From NCBI RefSeq assembly GCF_021401125.1, contig NZ_JACBFQ010000002.1, forward strand, positions 186,001-250,000: a stretch of DNA of 64,000 bases, in the 5' to 3' direction. Source of the DNA: Xanthobacter sp. NM-59 (GTDB lineage: Bacteria > Pseudomonadota > Alphaproteobacteria > Rhizobiales > Xanthobacteraceae). The notes below the pieces were generated by a model. The model searched no databases, was not told the DNA's origin, and saw only the letters and a program-made list of their open reading frames with translations. A program made the translations under genes and the position numbers. Below, piece after piece: positions 18,433 to 26,707 of the stretch (position 1 is its first letter; every line of letters starts with the position of its first letter).

Positions 18433-20055
18433 ATGAACCGCTTCGCCGCCCTCATCGACCGGCTCGGCTTCGAGCCGGGGCGCAATGCCAAGATCCGCCT
18501 GATGGCGGACTATTTCCGCTCGACCCCCGATCCCGAGCGCGGCTTTGCCCTGGCCGCCCTCACCGGCGCCTTCTCCTTCGCCAATGCCAAGCCGGCTTTG
18601 GTGCGCACGCTCATCATGGAGCGGGCGGACCCGGTACTGTTCGAGATCTCCTACGATTATGTGGGCGATCTGGCGGAAACCGTCGCCCTCATGTGGCCCA
18701 AGGCAGAGGGCGCGGAGGCGCACGCGCCCCTGCTCTCGCGGATCGTGCAGGACCTTGCCACCCTGCCCAAAACGCGCCTGCCGGGCGCGCTCGCCACCTG
18801 GCTCGACGGGCTCGACGAAACCGGCCGCTGGGCGCTCTTGAAGCTCATCACCGGCGCGCTCCGCGTGGGCGCCTCCGCCCGGCTGGCCAAGACCGCCGTG
18901 GCGAGCCTCGGCCCCCTCACCGCCGACGACGTGGAGCTGGTGTGGCCGGGCCTGAGCCCGCCTTACACCACGCTGTTCGCCTGGGCGGAGGGCCGGGGCC
19001 CGCGCCCGGAAACCACCAATCCCGCACCCTTCCGCCCCGTGATGCTGGCTCATGCCATCGAGGAGGCGGACTTCTCCACCCTCGCGCCGGGCGACTTTTC
19101 GGCGGAATGGAAATGGGACGGCATCCGCGTGCAGGCGGTGGCGGGCGTGGATGGCGCCGGGCAGAAGGTGACGCGCCTTTATTCCCGCACCGGCGAGGAC
19201 ATTTCCGCAGCCTTTCCCGATGTGCTGGAGGCGCTGGACTTCGAGGGCGCGCTGGATGGCGAGCTGCTGATCGTGCGCGCGGGGCGGGTGGAGCCGTTCG
19301 GCGTTCTCCAGCAGCGGCTCAACCGCAAGAGCGTCACCCGCAAGCTGCTCACCGATTTTCCCGCCCACATCCGCGCCTATGACCTGCTGGCGGAGGGCAC
19401 GCAGGACCTGCGCGACCAGCCCTTCACCGCGCGGCGCGCCCGCCTGGAAGCACTGGTGGCGAAAATGGGCTCTCCGCGGCTCGACATCTCAGCCTTGGTG
19501 CCGTTCTCAAGCTGGGACGACCTCGCCGCCGCCCGCGCCACCCCCGCCGCGGCGGGCGGGGATGCGGAAGCCGTGGAAGGCGTGATGATGAAGCGCGCCG
19601 ACAGCCTTTATCTCCCCGGTCGCCCCAAGGGGCCATGGTGGAAATGGAAGCGCGATCCGCACACGGTGGATGCCGTTCTGATGTATGCCCAGCACGGTCA
19701 CGGCAAGCGCTCATCCTATTATTCAGACTACACTTTCGGCGTCTGGACGGCGGGGGAGGACGGCGATGTCCTGGTGCCCGTGGGCAAGGCCTATTCCGGT
19801 TTCACGGACGAGGAGCTGAAGACCATCGACGCCTTCGTGCGCAAGAACACCGTCAACCGCTTCGGGCCGGTGCGGGAGGTGGTGCACGAGAAGGAGGCGG
19901 GGCTGGTGCTGGAGGTGGCGTTCGAGGGCCTTTCCCGCTCGCCGCGTCACCGCTCCGGCCTCGCCATGCGCTTTCCCCGCATCGCGCGTCTGAGATGGGA
20001 CAAGCCACCGGGAGAGGCGGACCGGCTGGAGGCGCTGGAAGCGCTCCTGAAATAG
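18433..20055 (+). CDS. ATP-dependent DNA ligase (cisplatin-damage-response type)
   Basis: Seals nicks in duplex DNA using ATP. At 540 residues it contains the N-terminal DNA-binding domain (about 1-190), the adenylation domain with motif I EWKWDGIR (Lys227 takes the AMP), motif SRTGEDIS, motif IV-V region EGVMMKRADSLYLPGRPKGPWWKWKR read here in parts (VEGVMMKR, WWKWKR), and a C-terminal OB fold ending in FPRIARLRWDKP. It matches the bacterial ligase family NCBI calls 'cisplatin damage response'. In many genomes this gene sits with a nuclease, an Lhr-type helicase and a phosphoesterase; none is next to it here. It converges with an S24 repressor gene. Confidence 0.92.
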   Translation: MNRFAALIDRLGFEPGRNAKIRLMADYFRSTPDPERGFALAALTGAFSFANAKPALVRTLIMERADPVLFEISYDYVGDLAETVALMWPKAEGAEAHAPLLSRIVQDLATLPKTRLPGALATWLDGLDETGRWALLKLITGALRVGASARLAKTAVASLGPLTADDVELVWPGLSPPYTTLFAWAEGRGPRPETTNPAPFRPVMLAHAIEEADFSTLAPGDFSAEWKWDGIRVQAVAGVDGAGQKVTRLYSRTGEDISAAFPDVLEALDFEGALDGELLIVRAGRVEPFGVLQQRLNRKSVTRKLLTDFPAHIRAYDLLAEGTQDLRDQPFTARRARLEALVAKMGSPRLDISALVPFSSWDDLAAARATPAAAGGDAEAVEGVMMKRADSLYLPGRPKGPWWKWKRDPHTVDAVLMYAQHGHGKRSSYYSDYTFGVWTAGEDGDVLVPVGKAYSGFTDEELKTIDAFVRKNTVNRFGPVREVVHEKEAGLVLEVAFEGLSRSPRHRSGLAMRFPRIARLRWDKPPGEADRLEALEALLK

Positions 20056-20124
20056 ACCGCGCCGACGCCTGATCCGCCTCAAGCTCCTGCCGCAAGCCGT
20101 CGTCCGCTTCGCTTGAAAGCGCCC

Positions 20125-20808
20125 CTATTGGCTTGCCCACACGATGCGGGCCATCCACTCCACCTGGTCGAGAGGCAGCAGGCGGTCCTCGTGGGCGGGG
20201 TTGAGGGAGCGCAGCTCGATCTGCCGGGCGGTCTTGCGCACCAGCTCCTTGGCCATCACCTCGCCCTCGCGGGTCTTCACCACCACCCGGTCGCCCCGGC
20301 GGATGTCCGCCTGGGGCGAGACCACCACGATGTCGCCATTGCGATACACCGGCTCCATGGAATCCCCGGCGATCTCCAGCGCGTAAGCGTGGGGGTCCTT
20401 CACCTCGGGAAACATGATCTCGTCCCAGCCCGCCCCCACCGGAAACCCTGCATCGCCGAAAAAGCCGCCGCGGCCGGCCTGCGCGAAACCGATCTGGGGA
20501 ATGGAATGGATCGTTCCCTTCATGGGCGTCGCTTCCTCCTCGAAGCCGTCGCCGCCCAGATGGCCGGACAGCTCCGGCTCCAGCAAAGCGAAGAAATGCT
20601 CCACGCTGGTGCCGGTGGCATCCAGCGCCTTGGCGATGCTCTCGGTGGAGGGCCAGCGCGGCCGCCCATCCGTGGTGACCCGCTTCGAACGATTGAAGGT
20701 TGTGGGATCGAGCCCCGCCCGCTTGGCGAGACCGGACGTGGACAGCCCATGCTGCTCGGCCAGCTGATCCACCGCCCTCCAGATCTGCCCGTGGGTGAGC
20801 ATGGTCAT
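20125..20808 (-). CDS. LexA/CI-like S24 repressor (HTH plus self-cleavage peptidase)
   Basis: A 227-residue regulator. Residues 1-75 form an HTH domain (GLSTSGLAKRAGLDPTTFNRSKR); residues 100-225 are an S24/LexA peptidase domain. Nucleophile Ser150 (GDSMEP) and Lys187 (VMAKEL) are 37 residues apart, the same as Ser119/Lys156 of LexA. An Ala111-Gly112 pair in AQAGRGG lies in the expected cleavage region. It therefore has all the parts needed for RecA-stimulated self-cleavage. The ATG at 20808 has GAGGA upstream; an earlier in-frame Met would add eight residues. A dyad at 20842-20871 may be its own operator. Its stop is 70 bases from the convergent ligase gene. Confidence 0.88.
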   Translation of the reverse strand: MTMLTHGQIWRAVDQLAEQHGLSTSGLAKRAGLDPTTFNRSKRVTTDGRPRWPSTESIAKALDATGTSVEHFFALLEPELSGHLGGDGFEEEATPMKGTIHSIPQIGFAQAGRGGFFGDAGFPVGAGWDEIMFPEVKDPHAYALEIAGDSMEPVYRNGDIVVVSPQADIRRGDRVVVKTREGEVMAKELVRKTARQIELRSLNPAHEDRLLPLDQVEWMARIVWASQ

Positions 20809-20841
20809 GTCGTGTCCTCGCGAGCCTTGCACATGATATGA

Positions 20842-20871
20842 ATTTGTTCCCTATTTGTCCAGGAACCAAAT
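20842..20871. promoter_or_regulatory. candidate operator upstream of the S24 repressor gene
   Basis: ATTTGTTCC (20842-20850) and GGAACCAAAT (20862-20871) form an imperfect dyad separated by 11 bases, 34-63 bases upstream of the repressor start in an AT-rich stretch. The short repeat CCTATT also occurs twice here. It is not the GTTC-N7-GTTC LexA box of alphaproteobacteria. Confidence 0.45.
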
Positions 20872-21083
20872 CCTATTGCAACCTAATCACAACCATACCG
20901 CGCATTATGGCGTGTGTTATGCACGAAAATCACGGGGCTCCGCCTGTCCGGATGAATCAGGGCTTAAATCAGGGCCCGTATCGGGGGAGGACGCCAGGTC
21001 CCTTCGCCTTTGCCTCACCGGCGCCCGGTTCGCGTGGAAAAGGCTGCGGATAGACCCATGATCCAATGCCGCAGGGAGCCCCC

Positions 21084-21428
21084 ATGTCTCGCCCCATCTA
21101 CAAGATCAGCCCCTCGGGCCTCTGGGCCAGGGCCGAGGCCGAAGGCGCCTTCACCGGTGCGGCGGTGGATCTGGCGGACGGCTTCGTTCATTTTTCCACC
21201 GCCGCGCAGGTGCGCGAAACGGCGGCGCGCCACTTCGCAGAGGCCACCGACCTGAAGCTGGTGGCCGTGGATGCGGCCGCCTTGGGCGATGCGCTGAAAT
21301 GGGAGCCCTCGCGCGGCGGCGCCCTGTTTCCACACCTTTACGCACCATTGCCCCTTTCCGCGGTGATCTGGGTGAAGGATCTCCCCCTCGGCGCCGATGG
21401 CGCCCACATCTTCCCGCCGCTGGATTGA
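21084..21428 (+). CDS. DUF952 family protein
   Basis: A 114-residue small soluble protein of the DUF952 family (mono-ADP-ribosyltransferase-like fold in some predictions; function unproven). Marks are YKISPSGLWARAEAEG at the start, DGFVHFSTAAQVRETAARHF with two conserved His, and FPHLYAPLPLSAV. The ATG at 21084 follows AGGGAG. It converges with the MATE transporter gene six bases downstream, so no terminator fits between them. Confidence 0.88.
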   Translation: MSRPIYKISPSGLWARAEAEGAFTGAAVDLADGFVHFSTAAQVRETAARHFAEATDLKLVAVDAAALGDALKWEPSRGGALFPHLYAPLPLSAVIWVKDLPLGADGAHIFPPLD

Positions 21429-21434
21429 CGCGCT

Positions 21435-22772
21435 TCAGGCAACCGCGAACGTGCGGCGCATCAGGGATGGCAGGCGCAGGGCCTGCAGCACGCCGCGCGC
21501 CACCAGGAACACCATCAGCGCGGCCCACAGCCCGTCATTGCCGAATGATCGCAGGGCCCACCAAGCGGCGAGATAAAAGCCCACCGCCACCAGCATCAGG
21601 TTGCGCATCTCGCGCGACCACAGGGCGCCGATGAAGACCCCATCGAAAGCAAAGGCGCCCACCCCCACCACCGGCAGCAGCGCCGCGTAGACAAGGTAGC
21701 GCCGCGCCTCATCGCGCACCTGCGCGCTGGTGCTCATCAGGTCGATCAGCGCCGGCCCCACCAGCAGGTAGAGCACGCCGGCCGCGAGGGCGAAGCCGAA
21801 ACCCCACATCAGCACCAGCTCGATGCCGCGCGCGAAATCGCTCCGCCGGCGCGCACCCACGGCGGCCCCGCACACCTGCTCGGCGGCGGTGGCGAATCCG
21901 TCGAGGAAATAGGCGGCCAGAAGGCCCAGATTCTGCAGCAGCGCATTGGCCGCCAGGGTCACATCCCCCGCCCGCGCGCCCTGTGCCGCGAAGAAGAAGA
22001 AGGCGAACATCAGCGCCGCCGTGCGGATCATGATGTCGCCATTGAGCAGCAGGGCCTCGCGCAGCCGCGCGGCATCGCGCAGCACCGCCCCGGGGACGCC
22101 GCGAAACAGGCCTGCCGGCCCGCCGCCCAGCAGGCGCACGCACACCGCGAGCCCCGCCACCGTGCCCGCCGCCTCGGCCACCAGCGTTCCGGCCGCGGCC
22201 CCCGCGATACCGAGCCCCGCGCCCAGCACCAGCACGATGGTGAGCGCCATGTTGAGCAGGTTCATGCCCATCTGCACCGCCAGCGCCCGCCCGGTGCGCC
22301 CAAGCCCCGTGAGCCAGCCCAAAATCGCGTAATTGGCCAGGCTGAACGGCGCTGCGAAGATGCGGACATGGTAGTAATCTGCGACCGCCCCGCTGACCTC
22401 GGCGCTGGCCCCCGCCAGCTTCAGGGCCAGGGCGAGAATGGGCACCTGCAGCAGCACCAGCCCCCCGCCGCAGAGCATGGCGATGAGCAGCGCGCGGGCG
22501 AGCACCGCCCTCTTCTCCACCCCATCGCCCCGCCCCACCGCCTGGGCGGCGAGCCCCACCGTGCCCATGCGCAGGAAGCCGAAGCCCCAGAACAGCATGT
22601 CGAAGATGACGGATGCCAGCGCCACCCCGCCGAGCAAAGCCGCATCGCCGAGGCGCCCCACCACCGCGGCGTCCACCACCCCCAGCAGCGGCGTGGTGAG
22701 ATGCGCCACCGTCATGGGCAGGGCGATGGCGAGCACCCGCCGGTGCGTGACGGGCCCCTCGCCCCCGCTCAT
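21435..22772 (-). CDS. MATE-family efflux transporter (DinF-like)
   Basis: A 445-residue inner-membrane exporter with about 12 hydrophobic helices. The start RRVLAIALPMTVAHLTTPLLGVVDAAVVGRLG is the MATE fold opening of the DinF branch (LGVVDAAVVGRLG and GFGFLRMGTVGLAAQAVG are typical). DinF-type carriers export drugs or oxidised metabolites using proton or sodium gradients. The ATG at 22772 leaves a short gap of 10 bases from the stop of the DUF6460 gene, so the two form an operon. Interest lies in the nearby LexA-like repressor, as dinF follows lexA in enterobacteria; here the two are on the same strand but separated by the DUF952 gene. Confidence 0.9.
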   Translation of the reverse strand: MSGGEGPVTHRRVLAIALPMTVAHLTTPLLGVVDAAVVGRLGDAALLGGVALASVIFDMLFWGFGFLRMGTVGLAAQAVGRGDGVEKRAVLARALLIAMLCGGGLVLLQVPILALALKLAGASAEVSGAVADYYHVRIFAAPFSLANYAILGWLTGLGRTGRALAVQMGMNLLNMALTIVLVLGAGLGIAGAAAGTLVAEAAGTVAGLAVCVRLLGGGPAGLFRGVPGAVLRDAARLREALLLNGDIMIRTAALMFAFFFFAAQGARAGDVTLAANALLQNLGLLAAYFLDGFATAAEQVCGAAVGARRRSDFARGIELVLMWGFGFALAAGVLYLLVGPALIDLMSTSAQVRDEARRYLVYAALLPVVGVGAFAFDGVFIGALWSREMRNLMLVAVGFYLAAWWALRSFGNDGLWAALMVFLVARGVLQALRLPSLMRRTFAVA

Positions 22773-22782
22773 GGGCGCCGTC

Positions 22783-23055
22783 TCAGCGCCGAGCGCTCGC
22801 GATGCGCAGGATGAGCCACAGCGGCACCACGATGACCGCGCCCAGCAGGAAGTAGCGCCACAGCCGCTCAACCGCCTCGAAGCCGAAGGAGAACAGGCTG
22901 CGCACCAGCCGTTCCAGGCTCTGGAAGATGTTCATGGGGTCGAGCCCCAGCGCCGCCAGGATCACGCCCACCACGACCGACAACACCACGAGGCGCACCA
23001 GCACCCAGGCGGGCGAGCCGCCAAAGAAGCGGGTGAGCTCGTTATTGTCCGACAT
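22783..23055 (-). CDS. DUF6460 small membrane protein
   Basis: A 90-residue protein with two hydrophobic helices (VLVRLVVLSVVVGVILAALG and LWRYFLLGAVIVVPLWLIL) joined by an amphipathic loop with NIFQSLERLVRSLFSFGFEAVERL. This is the DUF6460 pattern of Hyphomicrobiales; function is unknown. The ATG at 23055 has GGAGA upstream. It precedes the MATE transporter gene by 10 bases and probably shares its transcript. Confidence 0.8.
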   Translation of the reverse strand: MSDNNELTRFFGGSPAWVLVRLVVLSVVVGVILAALGLDPMNIFQSLERLVRSLFSFGFEAVERLWRYFLLGAVIVVPLWLILRIASARR

Positions 23056-23446
23056 GGCGCGTCTCCTGTGCTCTGCGTCGTTTAGAGCAAATTCAGCCAA
23101 AGTGTAACGCGGTTTTGCGTCCGCATCCGCGATCTCCCAAGACGCCGGGGCAGGTTCCAGCAACCCGTGCGCGAGCATCGTCCCCCAGCGCAGGCCCGGT
23201 CGCGCCGGGACGATTCTCGCACACAAACTGCGGGACCACATCGCCCATCCCCTGCAACGGGGGCGCCCCTTGGCAGGGCGCTCGGGCGAAGGGCGCCGGG
23301 CCATGATCCGCTCGACACGGGACGCGTCTGCCGCTACGGCATTGCCGCAGCTTCGCACGCGCCCTCGCACGGCGCGTCGCAGGACCATCGACGGACACAT
23401 GCGGGCGCCGGCGAAAGCACGCGGCCGCGAGGAGATGAGGCCCCCG
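23056..23446. other. 391-base divergent gap between DUF6460 and VWA genes
   Basis: No gene is seen. It holds a copy of the R2 dispersed repeat at 23085-23131 close to the DUF6460 start, and must hold the promoters of both divergent units. I see no clear -35/-10 pair. Confidence 0.5.
23085..23131 (+). repeat. dispersed rhizobial-type repeat, family R2, copy 1
   Basis: It begins GAGCAAATTCAGCCAAAGTG and continues through CGCGGTTTTGCGTCCG. The pattern GAGC..TTC.AGC.AAGTGG.ACCGGTT.GCGT is well known between genes of Hyphomicrobiales. Relatives occur at 29363, 32391 and 46721. Confidence 0.65.
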
Positions 23447-24727
23447 ATGACTTTCACCCTGCCCCGCCTTTGCGCCGCGTTCGCCCTCGCCCTGTCGCTC
23501 CTGCTGGGTCCGGCCCCCGCCTCTCCGGCCAGGGCCGCCGCGGAACCGGCGCGGACCATCATCATTCTCGACGGTTCCGGCTCCATGTGGGGGGTCGCCG
23601 GTGGCAAGCGCAAGCTGGTGGTGGCGCGGGAGACGGTGGAGAATGTGATGTCCCGGCTGCCGGCCGACCGCGAGGTGGGGCTGATGGCCTATGGCCACCG
23701 CCGCAAGGGCGACTGCGGCGACATCGAATTGCTGGTGCCGCCCGCCGCGAATTCCGGCCCGGCCGTGCGCGAGGCGGTGAAGTCCCTGCGCTTTCTTGGC
23801 ATGACGCCGCTCTCCGCCGCCCTGCGCAAGGCCGCCGAGGCCCTACGCTACACCGAGGGCCCGGCCACCGTGGTGCTCGTGACCGACGGCATCGAGACCT
23901 GCGACGCCGACCCCTGCGCCACCGCCGCCGAGCTGGAGAAGGCGGGCGTCGCCTTCACCGCCCATGTGATCGGCTTCGGCCTCACGCGCGAAGAGGGCGC
24001 CCAGGTGGCCTGCATCGCGCAGAAGACCGGCGGCCGCTATATCGAAGCGCGCGACGGCGCCTCCCTCGACAAGGCCCTCACCGAAACCGTGAGCGACGCA
24101 CCGCCCGCCAAGCCGGAACCCCAGCCCAAGGCGGCACCCCACCATCCCGGCGCCCCCATGATGCTGAATGTGGGACTTACCCCCACCGGCCGGACCACGG
24201 CGACCAAGGCCACCCCGGTGACGCAGCCCAGCTTCCCGCCCACCGGCACCATCGCCCAGTGTGAGGCCGCCTGCACCGCCGATGCCACCTGCGCCGCTTG
24301 GCGCTATGAGCCCAAGGGCAGCTATTTCATCGACCATGCGCGCTGCGCCCTGTTCGACGGCGGGACGGAATTCGAGATCGAGCGCTTCGACCCTGCCGAC
24401 GGCTGGGCCTCCGGAATCAAGGACGGTCATCGGATGCTGGTGCGTCCGTATCTCATCGCCGTGACCTTCCAGGCCGACGGCGCCGATGCGCCCGTCTCCT
24501 GGTCGGCCGTGCCCGCCCCCGGCCAGACCCTGCCGCCCGAGGCCTGGGGCGCGGCCGAAGCCAGCGCCGACCCGGTGCGCGGCGAATTCCTGCCCGGCAC
24601 CTATGACGTGCTCGGCACGGTCACGGAGGGCCCCTCGGCCGGCGCCACCTTTGGCGCGCAGGTGAAGATCACCCCCACCAGCCAGACCGCCTTCACCATC
24701 CCCCGCGCCGCCAACCCGGCACGATAG
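23447..24727 (+). CDS. secreted von Willebrand factor A domain protein with PAN-like module
   Basis: A 426-residue exported protein. Residues 1-31 are a signal peptide (MTFTLPRLCAAFALALSLLL, cleavage near ARAAAEP). A VWA domain follows (about 35-210) with an intact MIDAS site: DGSGSM, the Thr of GMTPLSAAL, and the Asp of VTDGIETCD. Residues 245-310 contain four Cys in a CEAACTADATCAAW / HARCALF arrangement like a PAN/apple module, and a small beta domain ends the protein. It resembles periplasmic metal-ion-dependent adhesion proteins; the partner is unknown. The ATG at 23447 directly starts the signal peptide. An alternative ATG at 23435 adds four residues. Confidence 0.82.
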   Translation: MTFTLPRLCAAFALALSLLLGPAPASPARAAAEPARTIIILDGSGSMWGVAGGKRKLVVARETVENVMSRLPADREVGLMAYGHRRKGDCGDIELLVPPAANSGPAVREAVKSLRFLGMTPLSAALRKAAEALRYTEGPATVVLVTDGIETCDADPCATAAELEKAGVAFTAHVIGFGLTREEGAQVACIAQKTGGRYIEARDGASLDKALTETVSDAPPAKPEPQPKAAPHHPGAPMMLNVGLTPTGRTTATKATPVTQPSFPPTGTIAQCEAACTADATCAAWRYEPKGSYFIDHARCALFDGGTEFEIERFDPADGWASGIKDGHRMLVRPYLIAVTFQADGADAPVSWSAVPAPGQTLPPEAWGAAEASADPVRGEFLPGTYDVLGTVTEGPSAGATFGAQVKITPTSQTAFTIPRAANPAR

Positions 24728-24805
24728 GGCGCCTCAAACGAAGGGGATCCCCCCTCGCGCTGAGAGGGCGCGCCAACGCAATGGTCCGGGGTCTGGCGCC
24801 TCCCT

Positions 24806-26383
24806 TCAGCGGAAGATCCAGACCACGCAGGCCACCGCGAGCAGCACCAGCAGCGCCGGCAAGCGATAATCCGCGACCCCGCGCCAGGGGCCGCAACTGT
24901 CCGCCCGTCGCCACAGGCTGATGTCGCTCCGTTCCGGTCCCGGCTTCGGAAAAATGCGGCTGACGCTCACGCCCACCAGCGCGGATGCGAGGGTCGAGAG
25001 GCCCGCCACCACCGTGAAATGCGGCAGCGGATCCATCATCCCGCTCCGCGCGAAATAGGCGCGCAGCACCAGCAGCCCGAGCCCGAGCCCATGGCCAAAC
25101 ACCAGCGTGGTGAGGGCACCGATCGCCGTCATGCGCGGCCAGAACATGCCGAGCAGGAACACCGCCACCACGGGCGGCACCGCATAGGAGAACACCTGCT
25201 GGATATAATTGAAGAGCCCGGGAAAATCGCGGATCACCAAGGGCCAGAAGGCGGCCACGACGATGAACAGGCCGGTGACCACCCGCCCCAGGCGCACCGC
25301 CCTCTTAGGGCTCCAGTCGCGGCCGTGTGCACCCGCGAAATCATACATCACCAGGGTGGCGGCCGAATTAAGGGTGGAATCGATGGTGGACATGATGGCG
25401 GCCAAGAGCCCCGACAGCACCAGCCCCACGACGCCCACCGGCAGGAAATGGCTCACCATCATCGGAAACACCTGGTCGCCCTTGTCGAGGGGCGGCAGCA
25501 GCGCCACCGCGAGCGCCGCCGGCAGGGCCATCATGAACAAGGGCAGGATTTTCAATGCCGCCGCCAGCAGCGCCCCTCGCCGCGCCGCCTCCAGCGAGCG
25601 CGCGCCGAGCACCCGCTGCATGATGTATTGGTTCGCCCCCCAATAATAAAAGCCGAGCACCGGCAGACCGAGCAGCACCCCGGTCCACGGCATGCTTGGA
25701 TCGGAAGCCGGGCGAACGAGGCTCAAATGCTCCGCCGGCACCGCCGCCGCCATGGCCGAAAAGGAAAAGCCGAAGCGCGCGAACACCTCATAGCTGAGCG
25801 CCATCGAGCCGGCGATGAGCACCAAAGCCTGGATGACATCCGTATAGACAACACCGCGCAATCCGCCGGCCAGGGTATAGGCCCCAGCGAACAGGGCGAG
25901 GCCGATGCAGGCGGGCACGAACGGCAGACCCGGCACCAGAACCTGAAGCACCAGGATGCCCGCATAGACGCTGCCGGCCGCATCCACGAAAATGGAAAGG
26001 AAGATCGTCAGCGCCGACACATAGCGCTGCACGCCCACGCCGAACCGCCGGCCCAGATATTCCGGAATGGTGGTGAGATGGGTGCGCAGTAGCACGGGAA
26101 TGGTGAACACCGCCATGCCCACCAGGATCACCGCCGCCCACAGCTCGTAGTGAGCAACCCCGATCCCATCCGTATAGGCCGCTCCCGCGACGCCGATGAG
26201 CGTGGTGGAGGAGATGTTCGACGCGAACAGCGACAGGCCGATAGCGACGCCACCGAGACTGCGACCGGCCAGGAACAACTCTTCCGCCGAAGTGGATTTA
26301 CGCGAGACGATGACGCCGATGACGGCCACCACCACAAGATAACCGACGATGACACCGAGATCGATGGAATGCAGAGAGATCAT
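24806..26383 (-). CDS. sodium:solute symporter (SSS family)
   Basis: A 525-residue inner-membrane symporter of the SGLT-like branch, with about 13-14 helices. The opening IGVIVSRKSTSAEELFLAGRSLGG is the SSS signature, followed by SLFASNISSTTLIGVAGAAY, whose Ser residues belong to the sodium site. The stretch TLAGGLRGVVYTDVIQALVL is also diagnostic. SGLT-type members carry sugars, myo-inositol or carboxylates; the substrate cannot be told here. The ATG at 26383 gives a short periplasmic N-terminus. It stands alone, divergent from ffh. Confidence 0.9.
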   Translation of the reverse strand: MISLHSIDLGVIVGYLVVVAVIGVIVSRKSTSAEELFLAGRSLGGVAIGLSLFASNISSTTLIGVAGAAYTDGIGVAHYELWAAVILVGMAVFTIPVLLRTHLTTIPEYLGRRFGVGVQRYVSALTIFLSIFVDAAGSVYAGILVLQVLVPGLPFVPACIGLALFAGAYTLAGGLRGVVYTDVIQALVLIAGSMALSYEVFARFGFSFSAMAAAVPAEHLSLVRPASDPSMPWTGVLLGLPVLGFYYWGANQYIMQRVLGARSLEAARRGALLAAALKILPLFMMALPAALAVALLPPLDKGDQVFPMMVSHFLPVGVVGLVLSGLLAAIMSTIDSTLNSAATLVMYDFAGAHGRDWSPKRAVRLGRVVTGLFIVVAAFWPLVIRDFPGLFNYIQQVFSYAVPPVVAVFLLGMFWPRMTAIGALTTLVFGHGLGLGLLVLRAYFARSGMMDPLPHFTVVAGLSTLASALVGVSVSRIFPKPGPERSDISLWRRADSCGPWRGVADYRLPALLVLLAVACVVWIFR

Positions 26384-26707
26384 ATCGGGCGACGTCACGT
26401 CCCTTCTGTCTCGAAGATGCGCAAACATCTTCTGCCATTGGAGGACGGCGCCGAGATCCACGGGCACCGATGCGAGGAATGCCTCGGGGTAACACAGCCC
26501 AGTTCAGGTGTGAACCCGCACGGCGCCGCGCTGCCCGCCGGATTTGCTTCCCAGCTGGAAACCTGCTAAGCACCGCCACTTCACGAGGACGGCTACGCCG
26601 ATCCGCCGACCGGACCCAAGGGTCCGGAGGTCACCGCCCGACAGCGCGTTGCGCCCTCGGGCGCGTTTGGCGTTGCCTCCACGCTCGTGAACCGAAACAG
26701 GACGCCC
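26384..26707. other. 324-base divergent gap between symporter and ffh
   Basis: No gene is visible. A perfect 8-bp hairpin CCGGACCC-aa-GGGTCCGG at 26610-26627 lies about 80 bases before the ffh start, probably within its leader. The rest must hold both promoters. Confidence 0.5.

Noticed and set aside
20842-20871. Classical alphaproteobacterial SOS box
   Set aside because: The spacing and orientation (GTTCC-N11-GGAAC) differ from GTTC-N7-GTTC.
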